Below are positions 55,475 through 63,778 of a DNA stretch of 64,000 bases, in pieces. The DNA is from DATKJY01 sp964540105 (GTDB taxonomy: Bacteria; Zixibacteria; MSB-5A5; GN15; FEB-12): the NCBI GenBank assembly GCA_964540105.1, contig CAZILL010000001.1, positions 868,001 through 932,000 of the forward strand, in the 5' to 3' direction. The position numbers and the translations under genes were made by a program. Each line of letters begins with the position of its first letter. Position 1 is the stretch's first letter. The notes beneath the pieces were generated by a model. That model saw only the letters and a list, made by a program, of their open reading frames with translations. It searched no databases and was not told where the DNA came from.

Positions 55475-55898
55475 GTTGCCCGTCCAGATAACGCTGTAGG
55501 ATGAGGACCGCCGCCAGACGGTCGAGTCGTCGTTTGTCCTGTCCGATCCTTTTGCCGTGCGCGTGTATTATCGCCGCTGCCTCAACCGTTGAAGAGTGCT
55601 CATCGACACGATGAATCGGACCGCTGTATTGCTCGCGGAGTTTCTCAATAAACCGATCAATCTCGTCACACTTGGCGCTTCGGTCTCCGGAAGTTAGCAG
55701 CGGGTATCCGATCACGAGCGTTGATGGGTGATATTCTTCGAGAAACCTGCCGATCCCCCTCAGGGCCTGCGCCTGCGATTTCACTTCCAATGTCTCAAGA
55801 GCCGATGCAATCAGGCCGGTTGGATCACTCTTCGCCAGACCGATTCGGCGTGTGCCGTAGTCTATGGCCAGCACTGTTCTATCGGCATTTTCTTCCAT
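55464..55898 (-). CDS. ruvX: YqgF/RuvX-type putative Holliday junction resolvase
   Basis: RNase H-fold nuclease, implicated in Holliday junction resolution and pre-16S rRNA 5' processing. 144 residues from the ATG at 55898 (a longer frame to 55961 adds residues outside the family). Motifs: 'LAIDYGTRRIGLAKSD', 'TLVIGYPLLTSGDRS', 'IHRVDEHSSTVEA' and 'RLDRLAAVLILQRYL', giving the expected acidic residues. It lies upstream of mltG in the usual mltG/ruvX pairing. Confidence 0.93.
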   Translation of the reverse strand: MEENADRTVLAIDYGTRRIGLAKSDPTGLIASALETLEVKSQAQALRGIGRFLEEYHPSTLVIGYPLLTSGDRSAKCDEIDRFIEKLREQYSGPIHRVDEHSSTVEAAAIIHAHGKRIGQDKRRLDRLAAVLILQRYLDGQHEE

Positions 55899-55976
55899 GC
55901 TGTCAAGGTATTGACGAGCCTCAACTCTGTCAAAAAGAATATGGGTCCGCAACACCCGCACTGGACCCTGCAGGCG

Positions 55977-57242
55977 TCAGGTCTTGCGCTCTTTCTTCTT
56001 CGCCGCTGGGAAAAGCACATTGTTAAGAATCAAACGATATCCGGGTGAGTTCTTGTGCAGCGAGAGTTCGGTCGGAGGGTCGTTGACCATATGCTGGTAG
56101 TCCTCAGGATCATGCCCTCCCAAGAAGGTGAAAGTCCCCCGGCCGAGATTGCCGTGAACGTAGCGCGCTTCGTCGAAGCCGTCGGGCTGCCCCAACACGA
56201 TTACTGCCTTCTTCAACAGCGACTTGCGAAATCCGGTCACTTGCCCCATGAACCCGTTGACCGTGCTGACATGATCCTGCACGAGCATCGTCGGCACCGG
56301 ATCGAGCTTGGCGGAAAACTCAAACAGGAAGAAATAGTCATCCTTGGGCGAACCGAAACGAATCAGCCGATCCGGATATGTGTCGATGTTCGAACGTTGG
56401 TAGGCGAGAGGGTCACGAGAAATCCTGAAATTCTCAAAGCAAAGCGACCTTGTGAAATCGAGCTTCTCCTGCGCGCCAGGGTCCATAGGATCGCCATCAA
56501 ACTCGCGAGGTACAACATCCACACCTTCGGCGGCCAGGGCGATATCAAATGTCTCCGGAGCAGAACACATGGAAAAGAAGAAACCTCCGCGACGAACATA
56601 GTCGGAGATTGTCTTCGAAACCGCCAATTTCATTTGCGACACCTTTGTAAAGCCCAGTCTGCGGGCCAGTTCCTCGTTCGTGCGCACATCGTTCTGATAC
56701 CACAGCTCATTGTGAAAGGCGGCGTAGAACTTCCCGTATTGACCAGTAAAATCTTCATGGTGACAATGGAGCCAGTCGTAATCATTAAGCGCGCCGGCCA
56801 GAACCTCACCGTCCCAGATGACCTTATACGGTATCTCCGCGTAGGTGAGAGCAAGAGTGACCGCGTCATCCCACGGCTGCTTGTTCGGCGGAGAATAGAC
56901 CGCAATCTTGGGCGCTTTCTCGAGTTCCACTCGCTCCATATTCTCAACTTCGATTTGGCGATAGATATCCGCCACCTGCCCTGACGAAACCTGCTCGAAC
57001 AACACCCCCTTCACCAGGCAGTCGTTGCTGATATCATCCGAGTTATCGATCAGAAACGATCCTGCTCGGTAATTCAGGAGCCATTCCGCTTTCGATCCCT
57101 TCTCCAGAGCCCGAAACACGACACCATAGGCCTTGAGATGGTCAGTCTGGGTACTGTCCATCGGAATGAAGATGCTCCCATTCACCGTCCCTCCTCCGAC
57201 CACAAGGAACGGTAGCAGCAATGTCAGAACGCGATTCAGCAT
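55977..57242 (-). CDS. Conserved exported protein of the family often labelled 'asparagine synthetase B'
   Basis: 421 residues with a signal peptide (1-22, ending TVNG). The body matches, from memory, a Bacteroidota/FCB family of about 420 residues annotated as asparagine synthetase B: 'IFIPMDSTQTDHLKAYGVVF', 'SKAEWLLNYRAGSFLID', 'KIAVYSPPNKQPWDDAVTLA' and 'DYDWLHCHHEDFTGQYGKFY'. None of the motifs of asparagine synthetase are present (no Cys2 nucleophile, no SGGxDS loop), and an exported protein could not do that job. The fold may be a periplasmic glutamine-amidotransferase-like (ThuA-like) domain. True function unknown. Confidence 0.82.
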   Translation of the reverse strand: MLNRVLTLLLPFLVVGGGTVNGSIFIPMDSTQTDHLKAYGVVFRALEKGSKAEWLLNYRAGSFLIDNSDDISNDCLVKGVLFEQVSSGQVADIYRQIEVENMERVELEKAPKIAVYSPPNKQPWDDAVTLALTYAEIPYKVIWDGEVLAGALNDYDWLHCHHEDFTGQYGKFYAAFHNELWYQNDVRTNEELARRLGFTKVSQMKLAVSKTISDYVRRGGFFFSMCSAPETFDIALAAEGVDVVPREFDGDPMDPGAQEKLDFTRSLCFENFRISRDPLAYQRSNIDTYPDRLIRFGSPKDDYFFLFEFSAKLDPVPTMLVQDHVSTVNGFMGQVTGFRKSLLKKAVIVLGQPDGFDEARYVHGNLGRGTFTFLGGHDPEDYQHMVNDPPTELSLHKNSPGYRLILNNVLFPAAKKKERKT

Positions 57243-57285
57243 TGGTGCTTAAACACTTGAGAATCACAGTGGTTCAATTCGCGCC

Positions 57286-58638
57286 TCACTTGCCTGTCTG
57301 CCCTTCTCTCAGCTCTTGGCGCACGGCCTTGTATTTCGCCATATACTCTGCCAGCTTGGCCTCACGCCCGGAGTCTGAAGGATGGAAGTATTCTGTCCCT
57401 GCCAGTTCATCCGGGAGATATTCCTGGTCGGTGATATGGTCGGCAAAGTCATGAGCATACTTGTATCCCTTTCCGTACTCGAGCGACTTCATCAGCGAAG
57501 TCGGAGCGTTGCGAATCCAGAGCGGTACGGGCAACGAACCATGCTCAGCGACATCCTGCTTGGCTTGCTCAAACGCCTTGTATGCCGAATTTGACTTCGG
57601 CGCGCATGCCATATACAGTACCGCTTGGGCAATTGCCAGCTCTCCTTCCGGAGGACCAAGAAAGTGGTAGGCGTCGCGTGCGTTCATTGTCAAGGTCAGG
57701 GCGTACGAATCCGCCAGTCCGATATCCTCGCTGGCGAATCGAATCAGACGTCGTATGACATACATAGGATCCTCCCCTGAAGCGAGCATTCGCGCGAGCC
57801 AGTACAGGGCGCCATCCGGGTCGCCGCCACGGATGGTCTTGTGCAGTGCTGAGATGAGGTTGTAGTGCTCCTCGCCCGCCTTGTCGTACACGAGCACTGT
57901 CCGCTGATTGACCTGTCGGAGAATGTCAACGGTGATTGTTCCGCCAACTCCAACAAACTGCGCCGTCAGTTCCAACAAGGTCAGACCCCGACGCGCATCA
58001 CCGTCCGCTGCAGTCGCGATGAACTCGACGCTTCCCTCGACCGGCGCCAGGCGCATCGACCCAAGGCCGTGCTCTTTGTCCGAAATCGCCCGCGAGATCA
58101 AGGCTCCGATCTCCTTCTCGGTCAGCCGACTCAATACATACACCCGCATCCGCGACAAAAGCGCAGAATTCACTTCAAACGACGGATTCTCAGTGGTCGC
58201 GCCAATCAGGACAATATCCCCTTTCTCCACGTACGGCAGGAAGGCATCCTGTTGCGCTTTGTTGAAGCGATGGATTTCGTCGATGAAGATGTACGTCCTC
58301 CGCCCCGACATTTGGTAGTAGTAACCGGCCTTTGAGATTACTTCCTTGATCTCTTTGATCCCTGTCGACACGGCCGAAAACGGGATGAACTGCCCGCGCG
58401 TACTGGTCGCGATCAGCTCGGCCAGCGTTGTCTTGCCCGTGCCGGGTGGTCCCCAGAACAAGAGCGATCCGACCTTGTCCTCTTCGATAGCCTTTCTCAG
58501 CGGAGTTCCCTTGCCGACCACCTTCTCCTGCCCCACAAAGTCATCAAACGAGCGGGGCCGCATCCGATCAGCGAGGGGTCGGATGGTCCGAGATTCCGAA
58601 CTTGTCCTATCGTTCTTGTCAGGTTCAAAGAAGTCCAT
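57286..58638 (-). CDS. rarA: Replication-associated recombination protein RarA (MgsA)
   Basis: AAA+ ATPase related to clamp loaders and RuvB, acting at stalled forks. 450 residues: 'RMRPRSFDDFVGQEKVVG', Walker A 'WGPPGTGKTTLAELIA', Walker B 'IDEIHRFNKAQQDAFLPYVE', sensor 1 'IGATTENPSFEV', and the C-terminal tetramerisation domain with 'IRGGDPDGALYWLARML' and 'RRLIRFASEDIGLADS'. It heads the minus-strand run rarA, exported protein, ruvX, mltG. No ribosome site is seen; a promoter abuts the ATG. Confidence 0.96.
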   Translation of the reverse strand: MDFFEPDKNDRTSSESRTIRPLADRMRPRSFDDFVGQEKVVGKGTPLRKAIEEDKVGSLLFWGPPGTGKTTLAELIATSTRGQFIPFSAVSTGIKEIKEVISKAGYYYQMSGRRTYIFIDEIHRFNKAQQDAFLPYVEKGDIVLIGATTENPSFEVNSALLSRMRVYVLSRLTEKEIGALISRAISDKEHGLGSMRLAPVEGSVEFIATAADGDARRGLTLLELTAQFVGVGGTITVDILRQVNQRTVLVYDKAGEEHYNLISALHKTIRGGDPDGALYWLARMLASGEDPMYVIRRLIRFASEDIGLADSYALTLTMNARDAYHFLGPPEGELAIAQAVLYMACAPKSNSAYKAFEQAKQDVAEHGSLPVPLWIRNAPTSLMKSLEYGKGYKYAHDFADHITDQEYLPDELAGTEYFHPSDSGREAKLAEYMAKYKAVRQELREGQTGK

Positions 58639-58644
58639 TACGTA

Positions 58645-58672
58645 AATATATGTCCGCTCTGCAGCCTGTCCT
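58645..58672 (-). promoter_or_regulatory. Promoter of rarA (leaderless geometry)
   Basis: On the minus strand AGGACA (58667-58672), a 16-base spacer and TATATT (58645-58650), six bases before the rarA ATG at 58638. Confidence 0.5.
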
Positions 58673-58711
58673 ATCGCATTCTGACCGGCGCCGCCGACTC
58701 GCCTGGAAGTC

Positions 58712-58740
58712 TTGATTCCTCATTCCCTTTTTGCTATACA
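58712..58740 (+). promoter_or_regulatory. Promoter of the TGS GTPase gene (leaderless geometry)
   Basis: TTGATT (58712-58717), a 17-base spacer and TATACA (58735-58740); the ATG at 58747 starts six bases after the -10. There is no ribosome site. Confidence 0.6.
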
Positions 58741-58746
58741 TGCTCC

Positions 58747-59742
58747 ATGCCAGCGAATCTGCCCCCACAATACTATGAGCTTGAGAGGACCTTCAAGGCC
58801 GAAAAGGATCCCCGCGAGAAACTCCGTCTTGCCGAGGAACTTCTGCGCATGATGCCCAAACACAAAGGGACCGACAAACTCCAGGCCGAGATGAAATCCA
58901 AGATCTCAGTGCTAAAGAAACAGATCGACGAGGGGGATCACGGTCACGGGGCAAAGCACGCCATCACCCATGATCACGTTGAGCGTGAGGGAGCCGGGCA
59001 GGTGATCCTGATCGGGCCGCCGAACACGGGGAAGTCGTCACTTGTTGATGCCCTTACTCATGCCAAGCCGGTCGTAGCTGACTATCCCTATAGCACCCGC
59101 GAGCCGCTCGCCGGAATGGTGACGTTCGAGACGATTCAGATTCAGCTTATTGATACTCCGCCGATCTCCGACGAGATGTTCGAACCATACATGCCAAACC
59201 TCGTTCGCAATGCCGATACGGTCGTCCTTGTGTGCGACGTTACCGACCCTGCCATGATTGAGCGAGTGTCATATGTCCTCGCTCGGCTCGAAGAGAAGCA
59301 TGTCCTCCTTCGCCCCGACCTAACCTTCCACGTCGAAGACCCTCGCTTCCACGTCAAGAGAGCTTTCCTCTGTGCCCACAAAGCCCATGAGGACGAGCGC
59401 CACGAATGGCAGGAGCTCTTGTCACAACGCTTCCCCGGCTTCCCCATTGTGGCAACGTCTATCATGGATGACAGCAGCCTTGCGACTTTCAATCAGGCGC
59501 TCTTCGATTCGCTCAATATCATCCGAGTCTACACCAAACAGGTCGGTCACGAGGTTGAGTTGATCGACCCGATCATTCTGCCGATTGGAAGCAACGTGGA
59601 GGACGCCGCACAATCGATCCACAAGGATTTTGCAGCCAAGCTCAAGTTCGCTAAGGTCTGGGGGAAAGGGAAGTTCGACGGCCAGCGCGTGCAGCGAGAC
59701 TTCGAAATGTCTGACGGCGATATCATAGAGTTCCACATATGA
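58747..59742 (+). CDS. Obg/DRG-like GTPase with C-terminal TGS domain
   Basis: 331 residues: a charged N-terminal helical region (1-80), a P-loop 'LIGPPNTGKSSLVDALTHAK' (from about 88), switch region 'YPYSTREPLAGMV', G3 'LIDTPP', then a C-terminal TGS domain (about 250-331, ending 'QRDFEMSDGDIIEFHI'), the plan of archaeal/eukaryal DRG GTPases and Obg relatives. The G4 base-specificity motif NKxD is replaced by 'AHKAHED', so guanine specificity is doubtful. A role near the ribosome is likely for TGS GTPases but unproven here. Confidence 0.87.
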   Translation: MPANLPPQYYELERTFKAEKDPREKLRLAEELLRMMPKHKGTDKLQAEMKSKISVLKKQIDEGDHGHGAKHAITHDHVEREGAGQVILIGPPNTGKSSLVDALTHAKPVVADYPYSTREPLAGMVTFETIQIQLIDTPPISDEMFEPYMPNLVRNADTVVLVCDVTDPAMIERVSYVLARLEEKHVLLRPDLTFHVEDPRFHVKRAFLCAHKAHEDERHEWQELLSQRFPGFPIVATSIMDDSSLATFNQALFDSLNIIRVYTKQVGHEVELIDPIILPIGSNVEDAAQSIHKDFAAKLKFAKVWGKGKFDGQRVQRDFEMSDGDIIEFHI

Positions 59743-59770
59743 GTCAACGGGTCTCAGCCCCACATCATAC

Positions 59771-59799
59771 TTGACAATCCACGATCGTGCCCTGACATT
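59771..59799 (+). promoter_or_regulatory. Possible promoter of the multi-spanning membrane protein gene
   Basis: A perfect TTGACA (59771-59776), a 17-base spacer and a weak GACATT (59794-59799), six bases before the ATG at 59806. Confidence 0.4.
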
Positions 59800-59805
59800 G
59801 GAGAC

Positions 59806-60939
59806 ATGGAGCATCCCCCTCGATTTGATTTTCGCGACGTGCTTTCTGCGCCAGCGCGGGCACTTTCGGCGAAACAGATCCTGGTTATGACTTGCTTCCT
59901 TTGTCTTGCCGTGGGCGTCTATGATCTGGGTTACTACCTATCCCTCGCGATCGACGGTCAATCGCTCGGATCAACGTACTCCGTTTACGGCCTGCTCCCT
60001 TTTGCCGGCGTCAATGCAGGAAGCGTCGGCGCTCAGGTTTTGTATGCCGGTGGGATTGCCGCGTCCGTGTTTGCTCTCATGCTTGGTTTCTTTGCCGTCG
60101 CGGCCATCAATATCGAGGCGATTCGTGGTAATCGATTCTTTTCCGCTTCCGGTGCCGCACGATTCGCCTTTCGACGTGCCCGGCAGATTCTCCTGTCCGA
60201 GTTGGCCATTGTCGGCGCGGTGGCGGTTATCGTCGCGTTGTTCATGCTCCTTGGGCTTTTCACGCGGATTCCGGTCGTCGGAGACCTGCTCTACTCAATA
60301 CTCTTCCTCATTCCTAATTTCGTCATCGCCCTTTTCACGGTCTTTGTCGTTCTCATCCTCGTGATCTCGATTCTTCTCACACCGGCCGTTTCTGCAGCCG
60401 AGCGTAACAATGAATCCTTCACGTCAATCGTGGAAACCTTCTCAACAATCATCCGCCAGCCATTTCACTGGCTCGGCTTCACACTCTATTCAGTGGTCGC
60501 CGCGAAACTCTGCAGTTTCGTCTATGCCTACTTTGCGTATCGAACCATACAGTTTCTGCTCTGGTCGACATCTCTGGGAGGAGGCGAGAATGTCTGGACT
60601 CTTGCGAGATCAGGACTGTCGCACCTTCCCATGAGAGCCGAGTTCGCGCGCCAGGTTTTCAACGTCTTCCCCGGCCTTTCGTGGGGATTCTCCATCCCGA
60701 ACCTGCCCTACCTGCCCACTCATTCGTTCGCAGGTCACATTCTGGCAATCATGCTGTTTCTCGTTTTCGCTTCGATCATCGGGTATGCGCTAGCTATAGT
60801 GGCCGCTGCTCAAGCACGCGGCTATGTTGTCATTCGGTATCTGAAGGACACTTACAAGATCTCCGACGAAAAGCCACTGTTCTTCCAGGAGGAGCACATC
60901 AACCCACCGATTGACGACGAAACCATTCCCCGGATCTGA
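59806..60939 (+). CDS. Hypothetical multi-spanning membrane protein
   Basis: 377 residues with six to seven predicted transmembrane helices (around residues 25-45, 85-108, 130-155, 160-195, 228-250, 325-350), arranged like proteins of the DUF4013/YciC type that accompany membrane trafficking or secretion genes, but I do not recognise a specific family. The C-terminal 30 residues are acidic and cytoplasmic (FFQEEHINPPIDDE). It lies between the TGS GTPase and panC, ending 20 bases before panC. Confidence 0.75.
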   Translation: MEHPPRFDFRDVLSAPARALSAKQILVMTCFLCLAVGVYDLGYYLSLAIDGQSLGSTYSVYGLLPFAGVNAGSVGAQVLYAGGIAASVFALMLGFFAVAAINIEAIRGNRFFSASGAARFAFRRARQILLSELAIVGAVAVIVALFMLLGLFTRIPVVGDLLYSILFLIPNFVIALFTVFVVLILVISILLTPAVSAAERNNESFTSIVETFSTIIRQPFHWLGFTLYSVVAAKLCSFVYAYFAYRTIQFLLWSTSLGGGENVWTLARSGLSHLPMRAEFARQVFNVFPGLSWGFSIPNLPYLPTHSFAGHILAIMLFLVFASIIGYALAIVAAAQARGYVVIRYLKDTYKISDEKPLFFQEEHINPPIDDETIPRI

Positions 60940-60959
60940 TCCTTCTCCGGCATTCGCTC

Positions 60960-61805
60960 ATGCGCACTATCCGATCCATAAAGCAGATGCAGCGTACGGC
61001 AAGTGAGATCGCGGCACGCGGAGAAACAATCGGTCTCGTCCCGACCATGGGATTTCTTCACGACGGTCACGTATCGCTCATTCGCCGCGCGAAAAGGGAA
61101 GCCGACATCGTTGTCACGACCATCTTTGTCAACCCCAAGCAGTTCGCCCCGCACGAAGACCTCGCAACATATCCGCGCGACGAAGCCGGGGATATCCGCA
61201 AAATTGGGAGCGCCGGTGGGGATATAGTTTTCATCCCAGGAGCCTCCGAGATGTATCCGGATGATTTCCAGACGACAGTGAACGTCGAGAATCTGACCGA
61301 CATACTCGAGGGGTGTTCGCGCCCCGGGCACTTTCGCGGCGTGACCACGGTCGTAGCGAAGCTGTTCAATATCACGCGACCCGCTGTTGCTGTTTTCGGA
61401 ATGAAAGATTTCCAGCAGGCGCGTGTGCTCAAACAGATGACTGTCGATCTTGGCTATCCGATCAAGTACATCATTGCTCCTACCGTGCGGGAGCGCGACG
61501 GCCTCGCGCTGTCGTCGCGCAACAAGTACTTCGACGCCACCGGACGCCGCGAAGCTATCTGCCTCCACTATGCCCTGCGCACAGCCAGGGCGTTGGTCAG
61601 GTCGGGTCAGGTCGGCGCCCGCATAATCGAGAAAGAGATGCAGGCCATGATTCACTCCATCTGTCCAACTGCAGAGATCGATTACATAGCCTTCACTGAT
61701 TTCAATTCACTGGCGGCTACGACCAAAATCACCCCCGGGACAGTCTGCTCGCTGGCGGTCAAAGTTCACGGTGTACGCCTTATCGACAACATGAAACTCG
61801 CGTGA
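60960..61805 (+). CDS. panC: Pantothenate synthetase
   Basis: Joins pantoate and beta-alanine with ATP to make pantothenate for coenzyme A. 281 residues with the HIGH-type motif 'VPTMGFLHDGHVSLI' (His34, His37), 'IFVNPKQFAPHEDLATYPR', 'FGMKDFQQARVLKQM' and the KMSKS-like 'GLALSSRNKYF'. panD, the source of beta-alanine, lies 630 bases downstream on the same strand. Confidence 0.97.
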   Translation: MRTIRSIKQMQRTASEIAARGETIGLVPTMGFLHDGHVSLIRRAKREADIVVTTIFVNPKQFAPHEDLATYPRDEAGDIRKIGSAGGDIVFIPGASEMYPDDFQTTVNVENLTDILEGCSRPGHFRGVTTVVAKLFNITRPAVAVFGMKDFQQARVLKQMTVDLGYPIKYIIAPTVRERDGLALSSRNKYFDATGRREAICLHYALRTARALVRSGQVGARIIEKEMQAMIHSICPTAEIDYIAFTDFNSLAATTKITPGTVCSLAVKVHGVRLIDNMKLA

Positions 61806-61812
61806 TTCCCGC

Positions 61813-62286
61813 ATGAAGTCGAGAGGGATTCCAATCATCGGGCATGGCGTGAACGTCGCCGCAGTTAGACAGCAGTCAGATCAGTGGCAGTTTCTACTGG
61901 TTGAGCGAGCCAATACGGAAACATATAAAGGATTCTGGGGCTTTGTCAGCGGCTCGATTGAAAGTGGTGAGACAGTCGCGCAGGTCGCGCTGCGTGAGCT
62001 CATCGAAGAAACTTCGCTCAGACCGCAGGCCCTCTACGCCACGGAGTACCTGATCCAATTCTTCGAACCGACCGCAGAAGCGATCTGGCTGCTGCCGCTT
62101 GTGGTCGCGATCGTGGATGTTGACGCCGAAGTCCGACTATGTTCGGAGAACAGCGCATTCGCTTGGGTCGGTCCTGATGATGCACGGAAGCTGCTCCGCT
62201 GGAAGAATGTCGTTCGAACCATTGAGGATCTCAACGACGACCTCCGGCAATATCCGGCTCCGAGCTGGGTTCGCCTCGACACTTAG
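61813..62286 (+). CDS. NUDIX hydrolase
   Basis: 157 residues with a Nudix box 'GSIESGETVAQVALRELIEE' followed by TSL, where Ser replaces the usual Gly of EExG; the metal-binding RExxEE core is intact. The N-terminal 'WQFLLVERANTETYKGFWGF' and placement near folate (pabBC) and pantothenate genes are compatible with a dihydroneopterin triphosphate or dNTP pyrophosphatase, but the substrate cannot be fixed. It starts seven bases after panC. Confidence 0.9.
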   Translation: MKSRGIPIIGHGVNVAAVRQQSDQWQFLLVERANTETYKGFWGFVSGSIESGETVAQVALRELIEETSLRPQALYATEYLIQFFEPTAEAIWLLPLVVAIVDVDAEVRLCSENSAFAWVGPDDARKLLRWKNVVRTIEDLNDDLRQYPAPSWVRLDT

Positions 62287-62358
62287 GGCGCGGAACCTTT
62301 TGTCATTGAGATCGTTAGGTATATTGCCGAATCGTTTGAGCCCGGACTAAACCGAGGC

Positions 62359-62386
62359 TTGCCGAGCCACTTGATTTGGTTATATT
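62359..62386 (+). promoter_or_regulatory. Promoter of panD
   Basis: TTGCCG (62359-62364), a 16-base spacer and TATATT (62381-62386), with GAGGA (62424-62428) nine bases before the ATG at 62438. Confidence 0.5.
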
Positions 62387-62437
62387 AATGAATTGAGAAA
62401 AGGGCGGGATTGAACCAGCCTGCGAGGAATTGAGAGC

Positions 62438-62788
62438 ATGTTCACGACGCTTCTGAAATCGAAAATACACCGCGCCACAATAACCGATGCCAATCTGAAT
62501 TATGTCGGCTCAATCACGATCGACTCCGAGTTGATGCGCCGCGCCAATTTAGTCGCCTACGAGAAAGTCGACATAGCCAACGTCAACAATGGCGAGCGGT
62601 TCGAAACCTACGTAATCGAAGGGCCCGCCAATAGCGGTGTAATCGCGCTCAATGGAGCCGCAGCCCGTAAGGGTCACAAGGGGGACCTCATCATTATTCT
62701 CTCCTACGCTCTCTACGACAGCGCGGAGGCCGCCGCGCACAAGCCAATCGCGGTTCACGTCGATGCCGCCAACCGGCCAACGAAGTAA
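62438..62788 (+). CDS. panD: Aspartate 1-decarboxylase
   Basis: Pyruvoyl enzyme making beta-alanine from aspartate. The 116-residue proenzyme is cleaved between Gly24 and Ser25 in 'LNYVGSIT', the serine becoming the pyruvoyl group. Lys9 in 'KSKIHRATIT' and 'YVIEGPANSGVIALNGAAAR' are canonical, as is 'GDLIIILSYA'. It supplies PanC. Confidence 0.97.
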   Translation: MFTTLLKSKIHRATITDANLNYVGSITIDSELMRRANLVAYEKVDIANVNNGERFETYVIEGPANSGVIALNGAAARKGHKGDLIIILSYALYDSAEAAAHKPIAVHVDAANRPTK

Positions 62789-62807
62789 AGCTCAGTCACC
62801 GCTATTC

Positions 62808-63569
62808 ATGAGTTCAGAGAACGCAACGTCAAGTCGCAAGAGCGCCATCATTCTTGCTGCCGGGAAGGGAAAGCGGATGATGTCCGACCTTCCCAAAGTC
62901 CTTCACGAAATCCATGGCCGGCCGATGATCGCCATTCTGCTGGACACTCTCATCCCGATTGGCTTTGATCGCATTGTGGTCGTGATCGGACACAACGGGG
63001 AGATGGTCCGGGAGAAACTCGCAACTTATCCCGTTCAGTTTGTCTGGCAGAAGGAGCAGCTTGGCACTGGACATGCCGTTCTGATGGCTAAAGAGAAGAT
63101 GACCGATTTCGACGGCACCACTATGGTTGTGGCTGGCGACGTCCCCTTCCTCTCGAAGTCATCCATTGGACGGCTTTTCACCGTCCACCAGCAGACCCAT
63201 GCTGCAGCCACCTGTCTATCTGCGATCTACCCAGACCCAAAAGGCTACGGGCGAATTATCCGCGAAGGGACTACAGATCGGCTTCTTGAAATCGTCGAGG
63301 AACGCGACGCAAACGACGACCAGAAGAAGATCAACGAGGGGAACAGCGGTACCTTCTGCTTCGATAACAGGAAGCTCTTTTCTGTTATCCAGCAGATTGG
63401 CAACTCCAATGCCCAACGCGAGTACTATCTCACCGACGCCATTAAGTTATTGCGAAATAACGGGTTAGTTGTTTCTGTCGTGACTGCCGACAACCCCGAT
63501 GAAGTCGAGGGTGTCAACTCGGTCGAAGAGCTTGAGGAACTGGCTCGTAAGTTCTCCGATCGCTGCTGA
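62808..63569 (+). CDS. GlmU-type N-acetylglucosamine-1-phosphate uridylyltransferase, single domain
   Basis: 253 residues from the ATG at 62808 (the longer open frame runs back through panD and is rejected). 'AIILAAGKGKRMMSDLPKVL' binds the nucleotide; 'QLGTGHAVLMA', 'VVAGDVPFLSK', 'YGRIIREG' and 'NSGTFCFDNRKLF' match the uridylyltransferase half of GlmU, which makes UDP-GlcNAc. The left-handed beta-helix acetyltransferase half is absent, so the protein is about half normal length. It starts 19 bases after panD with no obvious ribosome site. Confidence 0.9.
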   Translation: MSSENATSSRKSAIILAAGKGKRMMSDLPKVLHEIHGRPMIAILLDTLIPIGFDRIVVVIGHNGEMVREKLATYPVQFVWQKEQLGTGHAVLMAKEKMTDFDGTTMVVAGDVPFLSKSSIGRLFTVHQQTHAAATCLSAIYPDPKGYGRIIREGTTDRLLEIVEERDANDDQKKINEGNSGTFCFDNRKLFSVIQQIGNSNAQREYYLTDAIKLLRNNGLVVSVVTADNPDEVEGVNSVEELEELARKFSDRC

Positions 63570-63778
63570 ATCTCTTCACCTCAATCAGGAGATTTCCTCG
63601 TCTCGGATTGGTACAATAGGTGTATCCGATTTCCGATAATATAGGAAAGTCATCGAGGTTGAGCTGTTTATATTCATCAGAGTGTTAACTCGGACTTGGG
63701 TGCGGCCCCGGCCAAGGAGTAGCGTCAGCCCCTCTCTTAACTCGTTGTCTGCGAAGTCGCCGTAAGGTCAGAATAATT

